A stretch of 28,973 nucleotides of DNA. Origin: an uncultured Treponema sp. Its GTDB lineage: Bacteria > Spirochaetota > Spirochaetia > Treponematales > Treponemataceae. Shown one piece after another: positions 14,573-23,067 of this stretch. The position numbers and the translations under genes are program-made. The stretch lies in the NCBI GenBank assembly GCA_905372235.1, contig CAJPOF010000025.1, positions 1-28,973 on the forward strand. Reading direction: 5' to 3'. Numbering within the stretch: the stretch's first letter is position 1; each line of letters starts with the position of its first letter. The notes under the pieces were generated by a model. It was given only the letters and a program-made list of their open reading frames with translations, did not search any database and was not told where the DNA came from.

Positions 14573-15319
14573 CTATAGATTGTGGATTTCATCGATGCAG
14601 AGCCTTGCCGCATGTTCATCTCCTATGCGGCTATACGCCTCAGACATTTTGGAAAGGAAAAACACATTGTCGCTCCTTGAAAAGCCCAAGTCCAACGCAC
14701 GCTCGAACACGTCGATGGCAAGCTCATCGCTTATCGTTCCGTCTATGTGGTTTCTTAAAACTTCACGGGTAAAATCCATCACCTCGGGAAAGAACAGCCG
14801 AAAGTAACTGTAACTGTATTCCATTATGATAATCTGGTCAAGAAGATTTATGGCATCGTAGAATTCTTCCCTGAGAACGAGTTCTTCGGCAAGTATGTAG
14901 CCGTAATCCATGAAATCTTCTCTGGTGAACCATTTTTTCAGGGAAAAATCTATATGATTCATGGACATTCTCTTGAACTCGACGACAGCCTCGTCTTCCC
15001 GGTGATGCATTAAATCGAAAAATATGAGTTTTGCCCTGCTTTCGTAGTCCATGCGTTCGGAAAGCCATGAACGATAGTCAAAGACATTCTGATTTTCGCG
15101 GCGCATACTGAATCTTGTGAAAAACGATGCATCAAATATGGAGCGTTGTCTGGAATTGGAAAGAATCTCATATGCTCGTGCAAGAGTTTTGAATTCTTCC
15201 GAATCGGCGGAATTCCTTCTATCCGGGTGAAGGAGTTTTGCCTTCTTTCTGTAGGCACGCTTTATTTCCGCCACGGAAGCGTCCTGCTTTACGCCTAAAA
15301 TTTTATAATAGTCTATCAC
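14573..15319 (-). CDS. J-domain (DnaJ-like) protein with helical C-terminal region
   Basis: An N-terminal J domain begins IDYYKILGVKQDAS, and its HPD motif is in LLHPDRRNS, about 30 residues in; this loop stimulates the Hsp70 ATPase. Unlike DnaJ there is no Gly/Phe region, zinc finger or client-binding domain. The rest (about 175 residues) is helical, with TPR-like spacing near the end (LDLGFSRSDNVFFLSKMSEAYSRIGDEHAARL). The start is uncertain. GTG at 15319 with GGGA upstream places the protein at the domain edge. Tandem TTG codons at 15334 and 15331 would add five residues. It lies between the universal stress gene and map. Confidence 0.85.
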   Translation of the reverse strand: MIDYYKILGVKQDASVAEIKRAYRKKAKLLHPDRRNSADSEEFKTLARAYEILSNSRQRSIFDASFFTRFSMRRENQNVFDYRSWLSERMDYESRAKLIFFDLMHHREDEAVVEFKRMSMNHIDFSLKKWFTREDFMDYGYILAEELVLREEFYDAINLLDQIIIMEYSYSYFRLFFPEVMDFTREVLRNHIDGTISDELAIDVFERALDLGFSRSDNVFFLSKMSEAYSRIGDEHAARLCIDEIHNL

Positions 15320-15374
15320 AAACTTTCCCAACAACTCTCTCTAAAATATCTATCAAGGAGAAGTTTATACCATT

Positions 15375-15884
15375 TTATGAAATCTTAAAAAGGTCTTCCA
15401 TGTCTTTTTTATTCACGACAAGCACGGGACAAGGAGAATATTGCATTATCTGATTGGCGGTGTTGAATTTTGCGCGGGATGCCTGCGTGTTGGATTGTTT
15501 CAAAAGATGAACGCTATCCTTGCTTCCGCCCAGGAAAATCATGTCGGCCTTGAATGATTCAGCCGCGTTCAGGATCTCGGTCGCCACAGCCCCGGAAAGA
15601 AGCTCAGTCTCAATTTCGATGCCTTTCATGGAAGCCAAGTTTTTCACGTACTCAAGAATGTGCTTTCCATCCTGATTCAATTTTTCTTCGTATTCCATTC
15701 TTTCGTCGGGAGCAAAGAATTTTGAATTCGTAAGGAACTTGATGGTTGCGGTATCGACAACGTAAACCACCTTGAGCGACAACGACAACTGCTTTGAAAG
15801 AACTATTGCGTACATAACAGCCTTGAGCGATTCGGATGTACCGTTCACACAAACAAGAATTCTTTTAAAAAGAGGCTTTCCCAT
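15375..15884 (-). CDS. Universal stress protein (UspA family)
   Basis: The 169-residue protein has the UspA fold: an N-terminal strand KRILVCVNGT, a second half with ADMIFLGGSKDSV, and the final strand CPVLVVNKKD. The usual ATP-binding G-x2-G-x9-G(S/T) pattern near the end is not evident: GGSKDSVHLL is followed by NTQASRAKFNTANQ. It may therefore be of the non-ATP-binding type, though this is judged by eye. It lies 12 nt after the atpD stop, so it probably belongs to the ATPase operon, with AAGGA sequences before its ATG. Role in ion or energy stress is inference. Confidence 0.85.
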   Translation of the reverse strand: MGKPLFKRILVCVNGTSESLKAVMYAIVLSKQLSLSLKVVYVVDTATIKFLTNSKFFAPDERMEYEEKLNQDGKHILEYVKNLASMKGIEIETELLSGAVATEILNAAESFKADMIFLGGSKDSVHLLKQSNTQASRAKFNTANQIMQYSPCPVLVVNKKDMEDLFKIS

Positions 15885-15896
15885 ATCCTTATTTCC

Positions 15897-16520
15897 TTAA
15901 GTTTTTCCACCCTTTTTCTTTAGCGACTTGAGGACAAAGATGTTTTCACGTTCCTTTTCCTCAAGGACATTCTCGATATATTTTTTTGTCTCCTCTGTCT
16001 GAGGAATCACCAACTTGTCAAGCGCATTTACTCGCCGCTGGGTTTTCTTGACCTCATCGGCAAGCCGCCAAACGACTGTTCTTATGGAAGCCATCTGGGT
16101 AAGCAATGTAAGAAGGTCGAAAAACCTGTCGATGACTTCATCGGTGTTCGCATATGTTCCGACGCCTGAATAGAAAAGCTGCTTTTCGGGAAGTTTCACA
16201 TCCAGCGTCTGGAATCTCAAACCTGCGACAACAATCTCTTTTTCCTTCATTTCAAAATTGTAATGAACATCATGGGCGATTCTTCTTATCTGGTCCGAAC
16301 CGTCAGCCATCAGCATTCTCTTGAAAGCAGGATAAGCCTGTTTCACTGACTTTTCGATATCCCGTTCCAAAAGCTTTACTTTTTCGACCATGTGCATAAG
16401 TTCCTGCACCAAAAGTTCCCGTTTCTGATCAAGCAGCTCGTATCCGTTCCTGGCTGTAGCAAGCTGTTCGGTCATGGCAAGAAGATTTGATTTTGTAGGC
16501 GCAAGGTTCAATTTTGCCAT
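15897..16520 (-). CDS. atpD: V/A-type ATP synthase subunit D
   Basis: Subunit D is the central rotor shaft that turns inside the A3B3 head. The 207-residue protein is mostly long helices, with the family start LAPTKSNLLAM and a C-terminal coiled coil (RRVNALDKLVIPQTEETKKYIE). It is 11 nt after atpB, with GGAA before the ATG. Length is normal. It is the last rotary-ATPase gene of the operon. Confidence 0.95.
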   Translation of the reverse strand: MAKLNLAPTKSNLLAMTEQLATARNGYELLDQKRELLVQELMHMVEKVKLLERDIEKSVKQAYPAFKRMLMADGSDQIRRIAHDVHYNFEMKEKEIVVAGLRFQTLDVKLPEKQLFYSGVGTYANTDEVIDRFFDLLTLLTQMASIRTVVWRLADEVKKTQRRVNALDKLVIPQTEETKKYIENVLEEKERENIFVLKSLKKKGGKT

Positions 16521-16531
16521 TTTCTATTCCG

Positions 16532-17905
16532 TCACCTTGGAAGATATTTTTCCACGAACTGCTCTTTTATCCTGAACAGTTCTTCAACAGGCAGCACGGA
16601 AAGACACTCCCAGCCGATACGCAAAGTTTCTTCTATCGTCCTATCCTCGTACTCACCCTGACTCAAGAACTCAGTCTCAAACTTTTCGCCAAATTTAAGG
16701 TAGAGCCTGTCGAGTTCTCCAAGTTCTTCCTCGCCGATTATGGCTGCAAGATTTCTGATGGTCTTTACCTTGGAATAACTTGCGAAAAGCTGGCTTGAGA
16801 CATTCGCATGGTCTTCCCTTGTCATGCCCGGACCTATTCCGTCTTTCATCAGACGCGAAAGGCTGGGAAGGCTCGCTACCGCAGGATAGAAGCCCTGACT
16901 ATCGAGTTCCCGTTCGATGACTATCTGACCTTCAGTTATGTAGCCTGTAAGATCCGGAATCGGATGAGAAATATCGTCGTTAGGCATCGTAAGAATCGGA
17001 ATTTGGGTGATAGAACCGTTTGAACCTTCGATTTTTCCGGCTCTTTCGTAAAGTTCCGCCAAGTCGGAATAAAGATAGCCCGGATATCCTTTTCTTCCGG
17101 GAACTTCACCGCGAGTTGTAGAAATTTCCCTGAGAGCCTCACAGTAGTTTGTCATGTCCGTCATGACGACAAGCACATGCATCCCTTTCTTGAAGGCAAG
17201 ATATTCAGCCGCAGTAAGGGCGCATCTGGGAGTCATTATTCGCTCTATCGAAGGTGCATCCGCAAAAGACTGGAACATCACGACCTTTGAAAGGACGCTG
17301 GATTCCTCGAACGTGTTTATAAAAAATTTTGCGACATCGTATTTTATTCCCATGCCGGCAAAAACCATCACAAACTGTTCGTCCGTTCCTCGTAGTTTTG
17401 CCTGACGGATAATCTGCGCCGCAAGTTTGTTATGAGGAAGACCGGAGCCTGAAAATATCGGAAGTTTCTGCCCACGGACAAGGGAATTCATCCCGTCGAT
17501 CGCAGAAATTCCTGTCTGGATAAAATCCCTAGGATACGCTCGGCTGTACGGATTTATGGGGTTTCCGTTAACGTTCACAAATTCGGAAGAAACAATCTCC
17601 GGATATCCGTCAATCGGTTTTCCAAGTCCGTTAAAAACCCGACCGAGAAGCCCATCGCCGACCCGAAGTTCAAGAGGCTTTTCCAAGAACTCAAAGGAAC
17701 TTTCAGCAAGGTCTATGCCCGTAGTATCCCCGAAAATCTGGACGACGCAGGCACTTTCCGAAAGGTCAACCACTCTCCCAAGCCTTTTATCCCCGTTTCT
17801 GTCTCTAACGTAAACGGTTTCATTAAAGAAGACATTTTCAGTTCTTTTTACGACAACTATAGGTCCGTCGACGCTTGCGATTCCTCTGTATTCGATTCCT
17901 TTCAT
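16532..17905 (-). CDS. atpB: V/A-type ATP synthase subunit B
   Basis: The 457-residue non-catalytic nucleotide-binding subunit of the A3B3 head. It begins with the beta-barrel domain (GIASVDGPIVVV), has GSGLPHNKLAAQI in place of a Walker A motif as is usual in B subunits, and carries the SLSRLMKDGIGPGMTREDH and LFASYSKVKTI regions typical of the family. GAGG lies 8 nt before the ATG, 15 nt after atpA. All expected regions are present and no damage is seen. Confidence 0.97.
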   Translation of the reverse strand: MKGIEYRGIASVDGPIVVVKRTENVFFNETVYVRDRNGDKRLGRVVDLSESACVVQIFGDTTGIDLAESSFEFLEKPLELRVGDGLLGRVFNGLGKPIDGYPEIVSSEFVNVNGNPINPYSRAYPRDFIQTGISAIDGMNSLVRGQKLPIFSGSGLPHNKLAAQIIRQAKLRGTDEQFVMVFAGMGIKYDVAKFFINTFEESSVLSKVVMFQSFADAPSIERIMTPRCALTAAEYLAFKKGMHVLVVMTDMTNYCEALREISTTRGEVPGRKGYPGYLYSDLAELYERAGKIEGSNGSITQIPILTMPNDDISHPIPDLTGYITEGQIVIERELDSQGFYPAVASLPSLSRLMKDGIGPGMTREDHANVSSQLFASYSKVKTIRNLAAIIGEEELGELDRLYLKFGEKFETEFLSQGEYEDRTIEETLRIGWECLSVLPVEELFRIKEQFVEKYLPR

Positions 17906-17920
17906 AAACTAAACCTCAAA

Positions 17921-19690
17921 CTATCCCAATGACTTTCCGTAGATGGCTTCAAGTTCGTCAAACTGAGAGTTGAAATGCTCTTCAACGTCAACGAATTTTT
18001 CAATCTTGTCGTTCGGAACGGTATATTTTATGTGAACAATCTCATCACACACGGGAAGATTTGCTACCTTTTCAAGAGGGCAGCCATTCCCAAGAACACC
18101 CAAAGCCCGGCGGTAATAATTCATAATAATCACGAGAATCTTAATCTGTTTTTCCGAAGAACAGTACATATCCACATCATCGAATGCGTCCTGCTGCAGA
18201 AAACCGTTTTTTATCATCTCGGAAGCTTTTAGCACGAGCCTTTCGGACGCAGGAAGTGAATCAGGCCCTACAAGGCGTACGATTTGTTCCAAACGCTGCT
18301 CTTTTTTAAGAAGTTCAAGTGCTTGGGAACGGACCTTTGACCAAAATGGATTATGATTTTCCCACCACTCTTTGACCTCGGAAGCGTACTCCGAATACGA
18401 ATCTATCCAGCCTATCGCAGGATAATGACGGGCATTCGCAAGCTCCCTGTTCAACGCCCAAAAACATCGGATAAAACGTTTTGTATGCTGGGTTACAGGC
18501 TCGGAAAAATCCCCACCCGGAGGAGAGACAGCTCCTATTATCGAAACCGAACCTTCCTTTCCTTCAAGGCTTATGACCCTACCGGCGCGCTCGTAGAACG
18601 AAGCAAGCCTTGTCGGAAGATATGCGGGAAATCCTTCTTCCGCAGGCATTTCTTCCATGCGCCCTGAAAGTTCGCGCAACGCCTCCGCCCATCGGCTGGT
18701 CGAATCCGCCATAATAGCCACGTGAAGACCCATGTCCCTGAAATATTCGGCAAGCGTGATTCCTGAATAAAGCGAGACTTCCCTCGCCGCTACAGGCATA
18801 TTCGAAGTGTTTGCGATAAGTATTGTTCGTTCCATTATGGATCTGCCGGTACGAGGGTCTATAAGCTCCGGAAATTCTGTAAGGACTTCCGTCATCTCGT
18901 TTCCACGCTCGCCGCAACCTATATAGACAATCAAATCGGCATCGCACCATTTTGCCACAGCGTGCTGCGTCATTGTTTTTCCCGTTCCGAATCCACCCGG
19001 AATGGCGGCCGTTCCGCCTTTAGAAAGCGGAAAGAACACATCTATTACCCTTTGCCCCGTAATCAGCGGCTCGGAGACCTCAAGTTTTTCGGCATAAGGG
19101 CGGGCTTTTCTTACAGGCCAGTATTGGCTAAGTTTGATTTCCTCATCAAGTTCAGTGACGGCAACAACATCGTCAACAGTATATTCCCCCGAGCCTTTGA
19201 AAGTTTTTAGGACACGACCTCTAACCATCGGAGAAATCATTATTTTTTGTGTCACAGAATCGGTTTCTTTTACAGTACCGATTGGCATTCCCGGTTTTAT
19301 CGGCGAGCCTTCTTTCAAAGTTTCCGAAGCGACAAAATTCCATTTTTTGTTTACATCGAGCGGTTCAGCCCTTTCGCCGGGCAATATGAAAGCACCGGAA
19401 TGGTCAGCCATCTCTTTCAAAGGACGCTGGATTCCATCATAAATCGTCCCGACCAGTCCCGGACCAAGCTTCAATGACAAGGGGCGATTGTTGCTTACAA
19501 CTTTTTCGCCCACACGCATTCCGGTATCTTCTTCATAGACCTGAATAGTAGATTTTCCCTTGCTCTGACGGATGATTTCACCTATAAGCTGATTTTCCCC
19601 CACATCTACAACATCGTAAAGTCCGCAGGAATCCAGCCCCTCCGCAAATACAATAGGTCCGGAAATTCGAGTGATTTTTCCTTCTACCAT
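17921..19690 (-). CDS. atpA: V/A-type ATP synthase subunit A
   Basis: The 589-residue catalytic subunit. An N-terminal barrel (GKITRISGPIVFAEG) is followed by the A-specific insertion, and the Walker A motif GGFGTGKT lies at residues 232-239. Further catalytic motifs include CGERGNEMTEVL, SRWAEALRELSGRMEEMP and PPGGDFSEPV. This subunit hydrolyses or makes ATP as the head rotates. It begins 3 nt after the E subunit, whose end holds the GGGAGG ribosome site. Length is normal for bacterial V-type A subunits. Confidence 0.97.
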   Translation of the reverse strand: MVEGKITRISGPIVFAEGLDSCGLYDVVDVGENQLIGEIIRQSKGKSTIQVYEEDTGMRVGEKVVSNNRPLSLKLGPGLVGTIYDGIQRPLKEMADHSGAFILPGERAEPLDVNKKWNFVASETLKEGSPIKPGMPIGTVKETDSVTQKIMISPMVRGRVLKTFKGSGEYTVDDVVAVTELDEEIKLSQYWPVRKARPYAEKLEVSEPLITGQRVIDVFFPLSKGGTAAIPGGFGTGKTMTQHAVAKWCDADLIVYIGCGERGNEMTEVLTEFPELIDPRTGRSIMERTILIANTSNMPVAAREVSLYSGITLAEYFRDMGLHVAIMADSTSRWAEALRELSGRMEEMPAEEGFPAYLPTRLASFYERAGRVISLEGKEGSVSIIGAVSPPGGDFSEPVTQHTKRFIRCFWALNRELANARHYPAIGWIDSYSEYASEVKEWWENHNPFWSKVRSQALELLKKEQRLEQIVRLVGPDSLPASERLVLKASEMIKNGFLQQDAFDDVDMYCSSEKQIKILVIIMNYYRRALGVLGNGCPLEKVANLPVCDEIVHIKYTVPNDKIEKFVDVEEHFNSQFDELEAIYGKSLG

Positions 19691-19693
19691 TTC

Positions 19694-20320
19694 CTAGAGC
19701 CTCCCTGCAAAGAGTTTTTCATAAAGTTCTTCCCGATAGTTTTCTTCCAGGCGGCTTACAATCTCGCTCAAAGTAAGGCGAAGCACGATTTCTTTGTCCT
19801 GGGTCTCGACGATGATTCCTTTCTGTTTTTCAAGACCGAAAATCTGTTCCTGAATACGCCTGTTGAATTCCGTTTTCTCGACAGACAAAAGGTTCACCTT
19901 TTTCTTGAGGCTTTTTTCCGCAAGAGCGACATCAAGTCCATAGACATATGCGTTCACAGGGCGACCGGCAAGCTTTTCGTCATACCGGGAAAGTTCGCCC
20001 AAAAGGACGGACACGATTTCCTCATCCGAAAGGGAAGAAAAATATCCATTCATCCCTTTGTCGATTGATTCCTGAATATAGGAAACAAGGAACCGCTCCT
20101 TCTCAAGCGGGAAAGTCGCCTCAAGGTCTTTCTCCAATGCGGAAAGCCTGGCGGCGTTTTTTTCTTCCTTGTCCGACTTTGCCTTTTCAAGACGAAGCGC
20201 GACCTGTTCTTCCAAGGACTTCGCCTCGGCTTCGGCGCTTCTGACTATCTTTTCCGCCTTTTTGCGAGCCTCTGCCTGAATCTCTTTGTCAAGTATTTCA
20301 GTGGAGCGTAATTCTTCCAT
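19694..20320 (-). CDS. atpE: V/A-type ATP synthase subunit E
   Basis: Peripheral-stalk subunit, 208 residues. The N-terminal half is a charged coiled coil (EARKKAEKIVRSAEAEAKSLE), and the C-terminal half forms the globular head that docks onto subunit B (KGIIVETQDKEIVLRLTLSEIV). The start at 20320 is preferred because MEELRSTEILDKEI begins the coiled coil. The open frame runs 18 codons further up, over the F gene end. The ribosome site is weak (GGAAAA), so coupling to F is likely. Confidence 0.9.
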   Translation of the reverse strand: MEELRSTEILDKEIQAEARKKAEKIVRSAEAEAKSLEEQVALRLEKAKSDKEEKNAARLSALEKDLEATFPLEKERFLVSYIQESIDKGMNGYFSSLSDEEIVSVLLGELSRYDEKLAGRPVNAYVYGLDVALAEKSLKKKVNLLSVEKTEFNRRIQEQIFGLEKQKGIIVETQDKEIVLRLTLSEIVSRLEENYREELYEKLFAGRL

Positions 20321-20339
20321 AAAATCAATTTTCCAAAAA

Positions 20340-20672
20340 CTAAACCTGAACCCCAACAGCCTCTCTGATGGCATCCGTCAAAGATTTCTTTCCCTGAACG
20401 TGTCCATTCAGACAGGGGATTTCCACAATAAGAGGATATTTACCCGTCTTCTGCCAAGAGATTTCCTCATCTTCAATCATTTCAGCCGTAGCCTCGGTAA
20501 GAATCAGAACCTTTGGAACCTGTTCGACAGGAGCCGCAATATCTCCGCCCTTGCCTGTGACCCTATTAAAGGCATCCAAGACATCGTTCCGGTTTTCCGC
20601 AACAGTCCCCTGAATGCCGGTCAGCCTGAACGCCAGAACGATCTCTCTGTCCCCAATTATATAAAAATCCAA
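20340..20672 (-). CDS. atpF: V/A-type ATP synthase subunit F
   Basis: Small regulatory rotor subunit bound to D, 110 residues. It starts MDFYIIGDREIVLAFRLTGI, the DREIVLAFRLTG being the family hallmark, and continues with PKVLILTEATAEMI. The start codon is TTG (20672), with no clear Shine-Dalgarno sequence upstream, 9 nt after the K gene. A low initiation rate would suit the one-copy F subunit beside the many-copy K subunit (inference). Confidence 0.92.
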   Translation of the reverse strand: MDFYIIGDREIVLAFRLTGIQGTVAENRNDVLDAFNRVTGKGGDIAAPVEQVPKVLILTEATAEMIEDEEISWQKTGKYPLIVEIPCLNGHVQGKKSLTDAIREAVGVQV

Positions 20673-20681
20673 TTTTCGTTC

Positions 20682-21023
20682 TTACATCACGATAATAAGG
20701 AGTCCTACGAGGAATCCCCAAAGGCAGATACCTTCCGCAAGTCCTACGAAAGGAAGGGCTTTTCCGGAAAGTTCAGCGTTCTCGCTCATGGCGCCCATAG
20801 CGGCAGCACCGATTTTTCCGACTGCCATTCCACCGGCAATGCAGGCGATTCCGACAGCGGCGGCGGCGGCAAGATATTTGATTCCTGACACCGAAGATGC
20901 CTTTTCAGCCTGAGCCTCCATAGCCGGCTCATCCGAAGCCTGAGCCTCATAAGTTTCCGACACCGCATATGCAGTTCCAAAAACCATCAAGGCAAAGAAC
21001 AATGCAAAGATTTTTTTGCTCAT
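20682..21023 (-). CDS. atpK: V/A-type ATP synthase subunit K (membrane rotor) with signal peptide
   Basis: The membrane rotor-ring proteolipid, 113 residues with a single two-helix hairpin (about 48-80 and 90-112). The ion-binding carboxylate is Glu97 in GLAEGICLWGFLVGLL, similar to the AEGIAIYG motif of Thermus-like and archaeal c subunits. In front is a 44-residue extension: a cleavable signal peptide (about 1-20, AYA/VSE) and an acidic Ala/Glu-rich stretch. Such a leader is unusual on a c-type subunit. It agrees with an outside N-terminus. AGAGG is near the start; a small hairpin lies in the 54-nt gap behind the I gene. The ion, H+ or Na+, cannot be told safely. Confidence 0.92.
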   Translation of the reverse strand: MSKKIFALFFALMVFGTAYAVSETYEAQASDEPAMEAQAEKASSVSGIKYLAAAAAVGIACIAGGMAVGKIGAAAMGAMSENAELSGKALPFVGLAEGICLWGFLVGLLIIVM

Positions 21024-21077
21024 ATAAATACCTCTTTTCTATAGTTAAGGTGGAAAACGCCCACCCAATTCACAAAA

Positions 21078-23066
21078 TCATTTTCCGTAATAGAACCTGA
21101 ACGGCTTGAACTCCGTTCCTGTTTTATTAAAGAATTTGCTGAAAAACTCGTAATACTGAAGTCGGATTACCTGGATTGCGACAATCATTCCCTCAAGAAC
21201 CACGACGATCGAGTTCCCTATGACCATCACAAAAATTCCGCCGACCGCACCGCTTTTTTCCGCCATAAGATGGATTATGAATCCAAGAACGGCATGCGCC
21301 AAAGCAAATGCTCCCACACGGACAAAACTTATTGAACTTGAAAGATATGTGGACACAACTTCTATAAGTTCAACGACTCCGCCGATGAGCATCGAGCCTA
21401 CTCCATTTTCAACGACCGGCCGCTTCCCGTCAAGCAATCTTTCGAAAGGCTCGCCAAATGCAGAGAAAAACAGCGTGATTCCAATCACAATCCAGTCGAA
21501 AAGATGCACGGAATGGGACAAAAACGCAATCCGCAACGCAAAGATAGCCACGTACCAGAAAAAGCAGAAGCCTGAAAGTCCCGTTTTCCCGAAAAAAGCG
21601 CTTCCCCATTTTTTTTGGATTATGTTGTTCACAAAGTTCAAGAAAAGCCCGACGGAATTTATCACAAAACCGACTGCAATTGTTATCCCGAAAATGCCGA
21701 AAATCACTTTCAAAGAATTCGGATCGGATGAAGGCATCATCTTTACAATCGGAGCATGAGGTTCTCCAAACAAACCCGTAACCCACAAGGCGAACGGTTT
21801 TAGAACCGTCTCGTTCGCAAAAAACTCGCCTGTAACAAGCCCCATCAAAGAACTTGTAACACCGATGGAAATGAAAACCGGAGCGAACATATTCCAGCCG
21901 CCAACTTTAATCAGCTTCAGCTGCATAAGGATTCCTGCAATCAGGAATACAAGTCCCTGCCCCGTATCGCCGAACATTATGCCGAAAAGGATTGTGAAGA
22001 AAACCGCCACAAAAGGAGTCGGGTCGATAGTTCCGTACAATGGAGAACCGTAACTGAACACCATGCGCTCAAATGCGGAAACGAATTTTCCATGCTCCAG
22101 TTTTACAGGCACCTGCTCATTTCCGTTTATCACGGAAGGAACTTCCAATGGATGGTATTCTCGGATAGCGATTCTACCTTCCGTAAGCTGGTCCAGTTCC
22201 TTTGTAACGTCAGCGGATTTTGCGGACGGAAGCCAGCCTGTCACATGGTAAACCATCTGCGTGGATTCAAGCGAAGCCATCACTTCCTGAACCTGAATGG
22301 TCATGGAAAGTGATTTCAGCATATTGATTATCGCATCCGAATGTGTCTCCCTGAAATTTCCGCATTCTTCCTTGAGCCGTTCAAGGCCGCATGAAACCTC
22401 AGACTTCTCATGCTCCAGCCCCTCAAGAACATTGGCAGGAATTCCTTTGAAATCCCTGGGAATCGCCATCTCGACAAAGCCGAAATTCTTCAGTTCGGTG
22501 TCCAATGCAAAGCGACCTTTTTTTGAAGACGCCGCAAGGATTCTTGAAGAAGCTTCTCCAAGTGGAACTATCACAGCGGAAGAACCTACAGCCAGCCGCA
22601 ATGGTTCAACGTTTTCTGGAGAGATTTTTCCTATTTTTAACGAAAGGAACGAAAGGCTGTCCAGTTCCGAAAAAGGAACTTGTAGGTTAGCAAAATCAAG
22701 CGCCTCTTCATAAGCCTTTGTCACCCTGTCGAGTTCCGAGGCTTGGGCATTCATCCGCTCTACCAGCGAAGAACCTGCCGATATGATTCGCCTGCATTCA
22801 TTTCTACCTTCTTCCGAAAGGGAAGTACAATCCAAAATTTCCTCTGCAGGAGACGGGATATTGAAGAAAACCCTAAGTTCCTCAAGTCTCTGATAAAGGT
22901 CATCGTCGATATTCAGCACCTGAGTATTTTTTTTAGGTGCGGCAGAGTCATGTTTTTTTGACTGAAACTGAAAGCAACCGTATTTTCCAAGGTATTCGAT
23001 GACCCTAACGATGTCTTCCTTGAGAACCATAAGTTCTATCAATCTCATCTCAGCTGTTCTTGCCAT
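21078..23066 (-). CDS. atpI: V/A-type ATP synthase subunit I
   Basis: The 662-residue stator membrane subunit that makes the ion path with the K ring. The N-terminal half is soluble and coiled (subunit a cytosolic arm). The C-terminal half has about 7-8 membrane segments, including ILFGIMFGDTGQGLVFLIAG and the late LSSSISFVRVGAFALAHAVL stretch, whose Arg is expected to face the rotor Glu. Start is placed at 23066 (MARTAEMRLIEL), with GGAG 9 nt upstream inside the C gene end. The longer frame to 23132 overlaps that gene and is rejected. Confidence 0.95.
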   Translation of the reverse strand: MARTAEMRLIELMVLKEDIVRVIEYLGKYGCFQFQSKKHDSAAPKKNTQVLNIDDDLYQRLEELRVFFNIPSPAEEILDCTSLSEEGRNECRRIISAGSSLVERMNAQASELDRVTKAYEEALDFANLQVPFSELDSLSFLSLKIGKISPENVEPLRLAVGSSAVIVPLGEASSRILAASSKKGRFALDTELKNFGFVEMAIPRDFKGIPANVLEGLEHEKSEVSCGLERLKEECGNFRETHSDAIINMLKSLSMTIQVQEVMASLESTQMVYHVTGWLPSAKSADVTKELDQLTEGRIAIREYHPLEVPSVINGNEQVPVKLEHGKFVSAFERMVFSYGSPLYGTIDPTPFVAVFFTILFGIMFGDTGQGLVFLIAGILMQLKLIKVGGWNMFAPVFISIGVTSSLMGLVTGEFFANETVLKPFALWVTGLFGEPHAPIVKMMPSSDPNSLKVIFGIFGITIAVGFVINSVGLFLNFVNNIIQKKWGSAFFGKTGLSGFCFFWYVAIFALRIAFLSHSVHLFDWIVIGITLFFSAFGEPFERLLDGKRPVVENGVGSMLIGGVVELIEVVSTYLSSSISFVRVGAFALAHAVLGFIIHLMAEKSGAVGGIFVMVIGNSIVVVLEGMIVAIQVIRLQYYEFFSKFFNKTGTEFKPFRFYYGK

Positions 23067-23067
23067 T

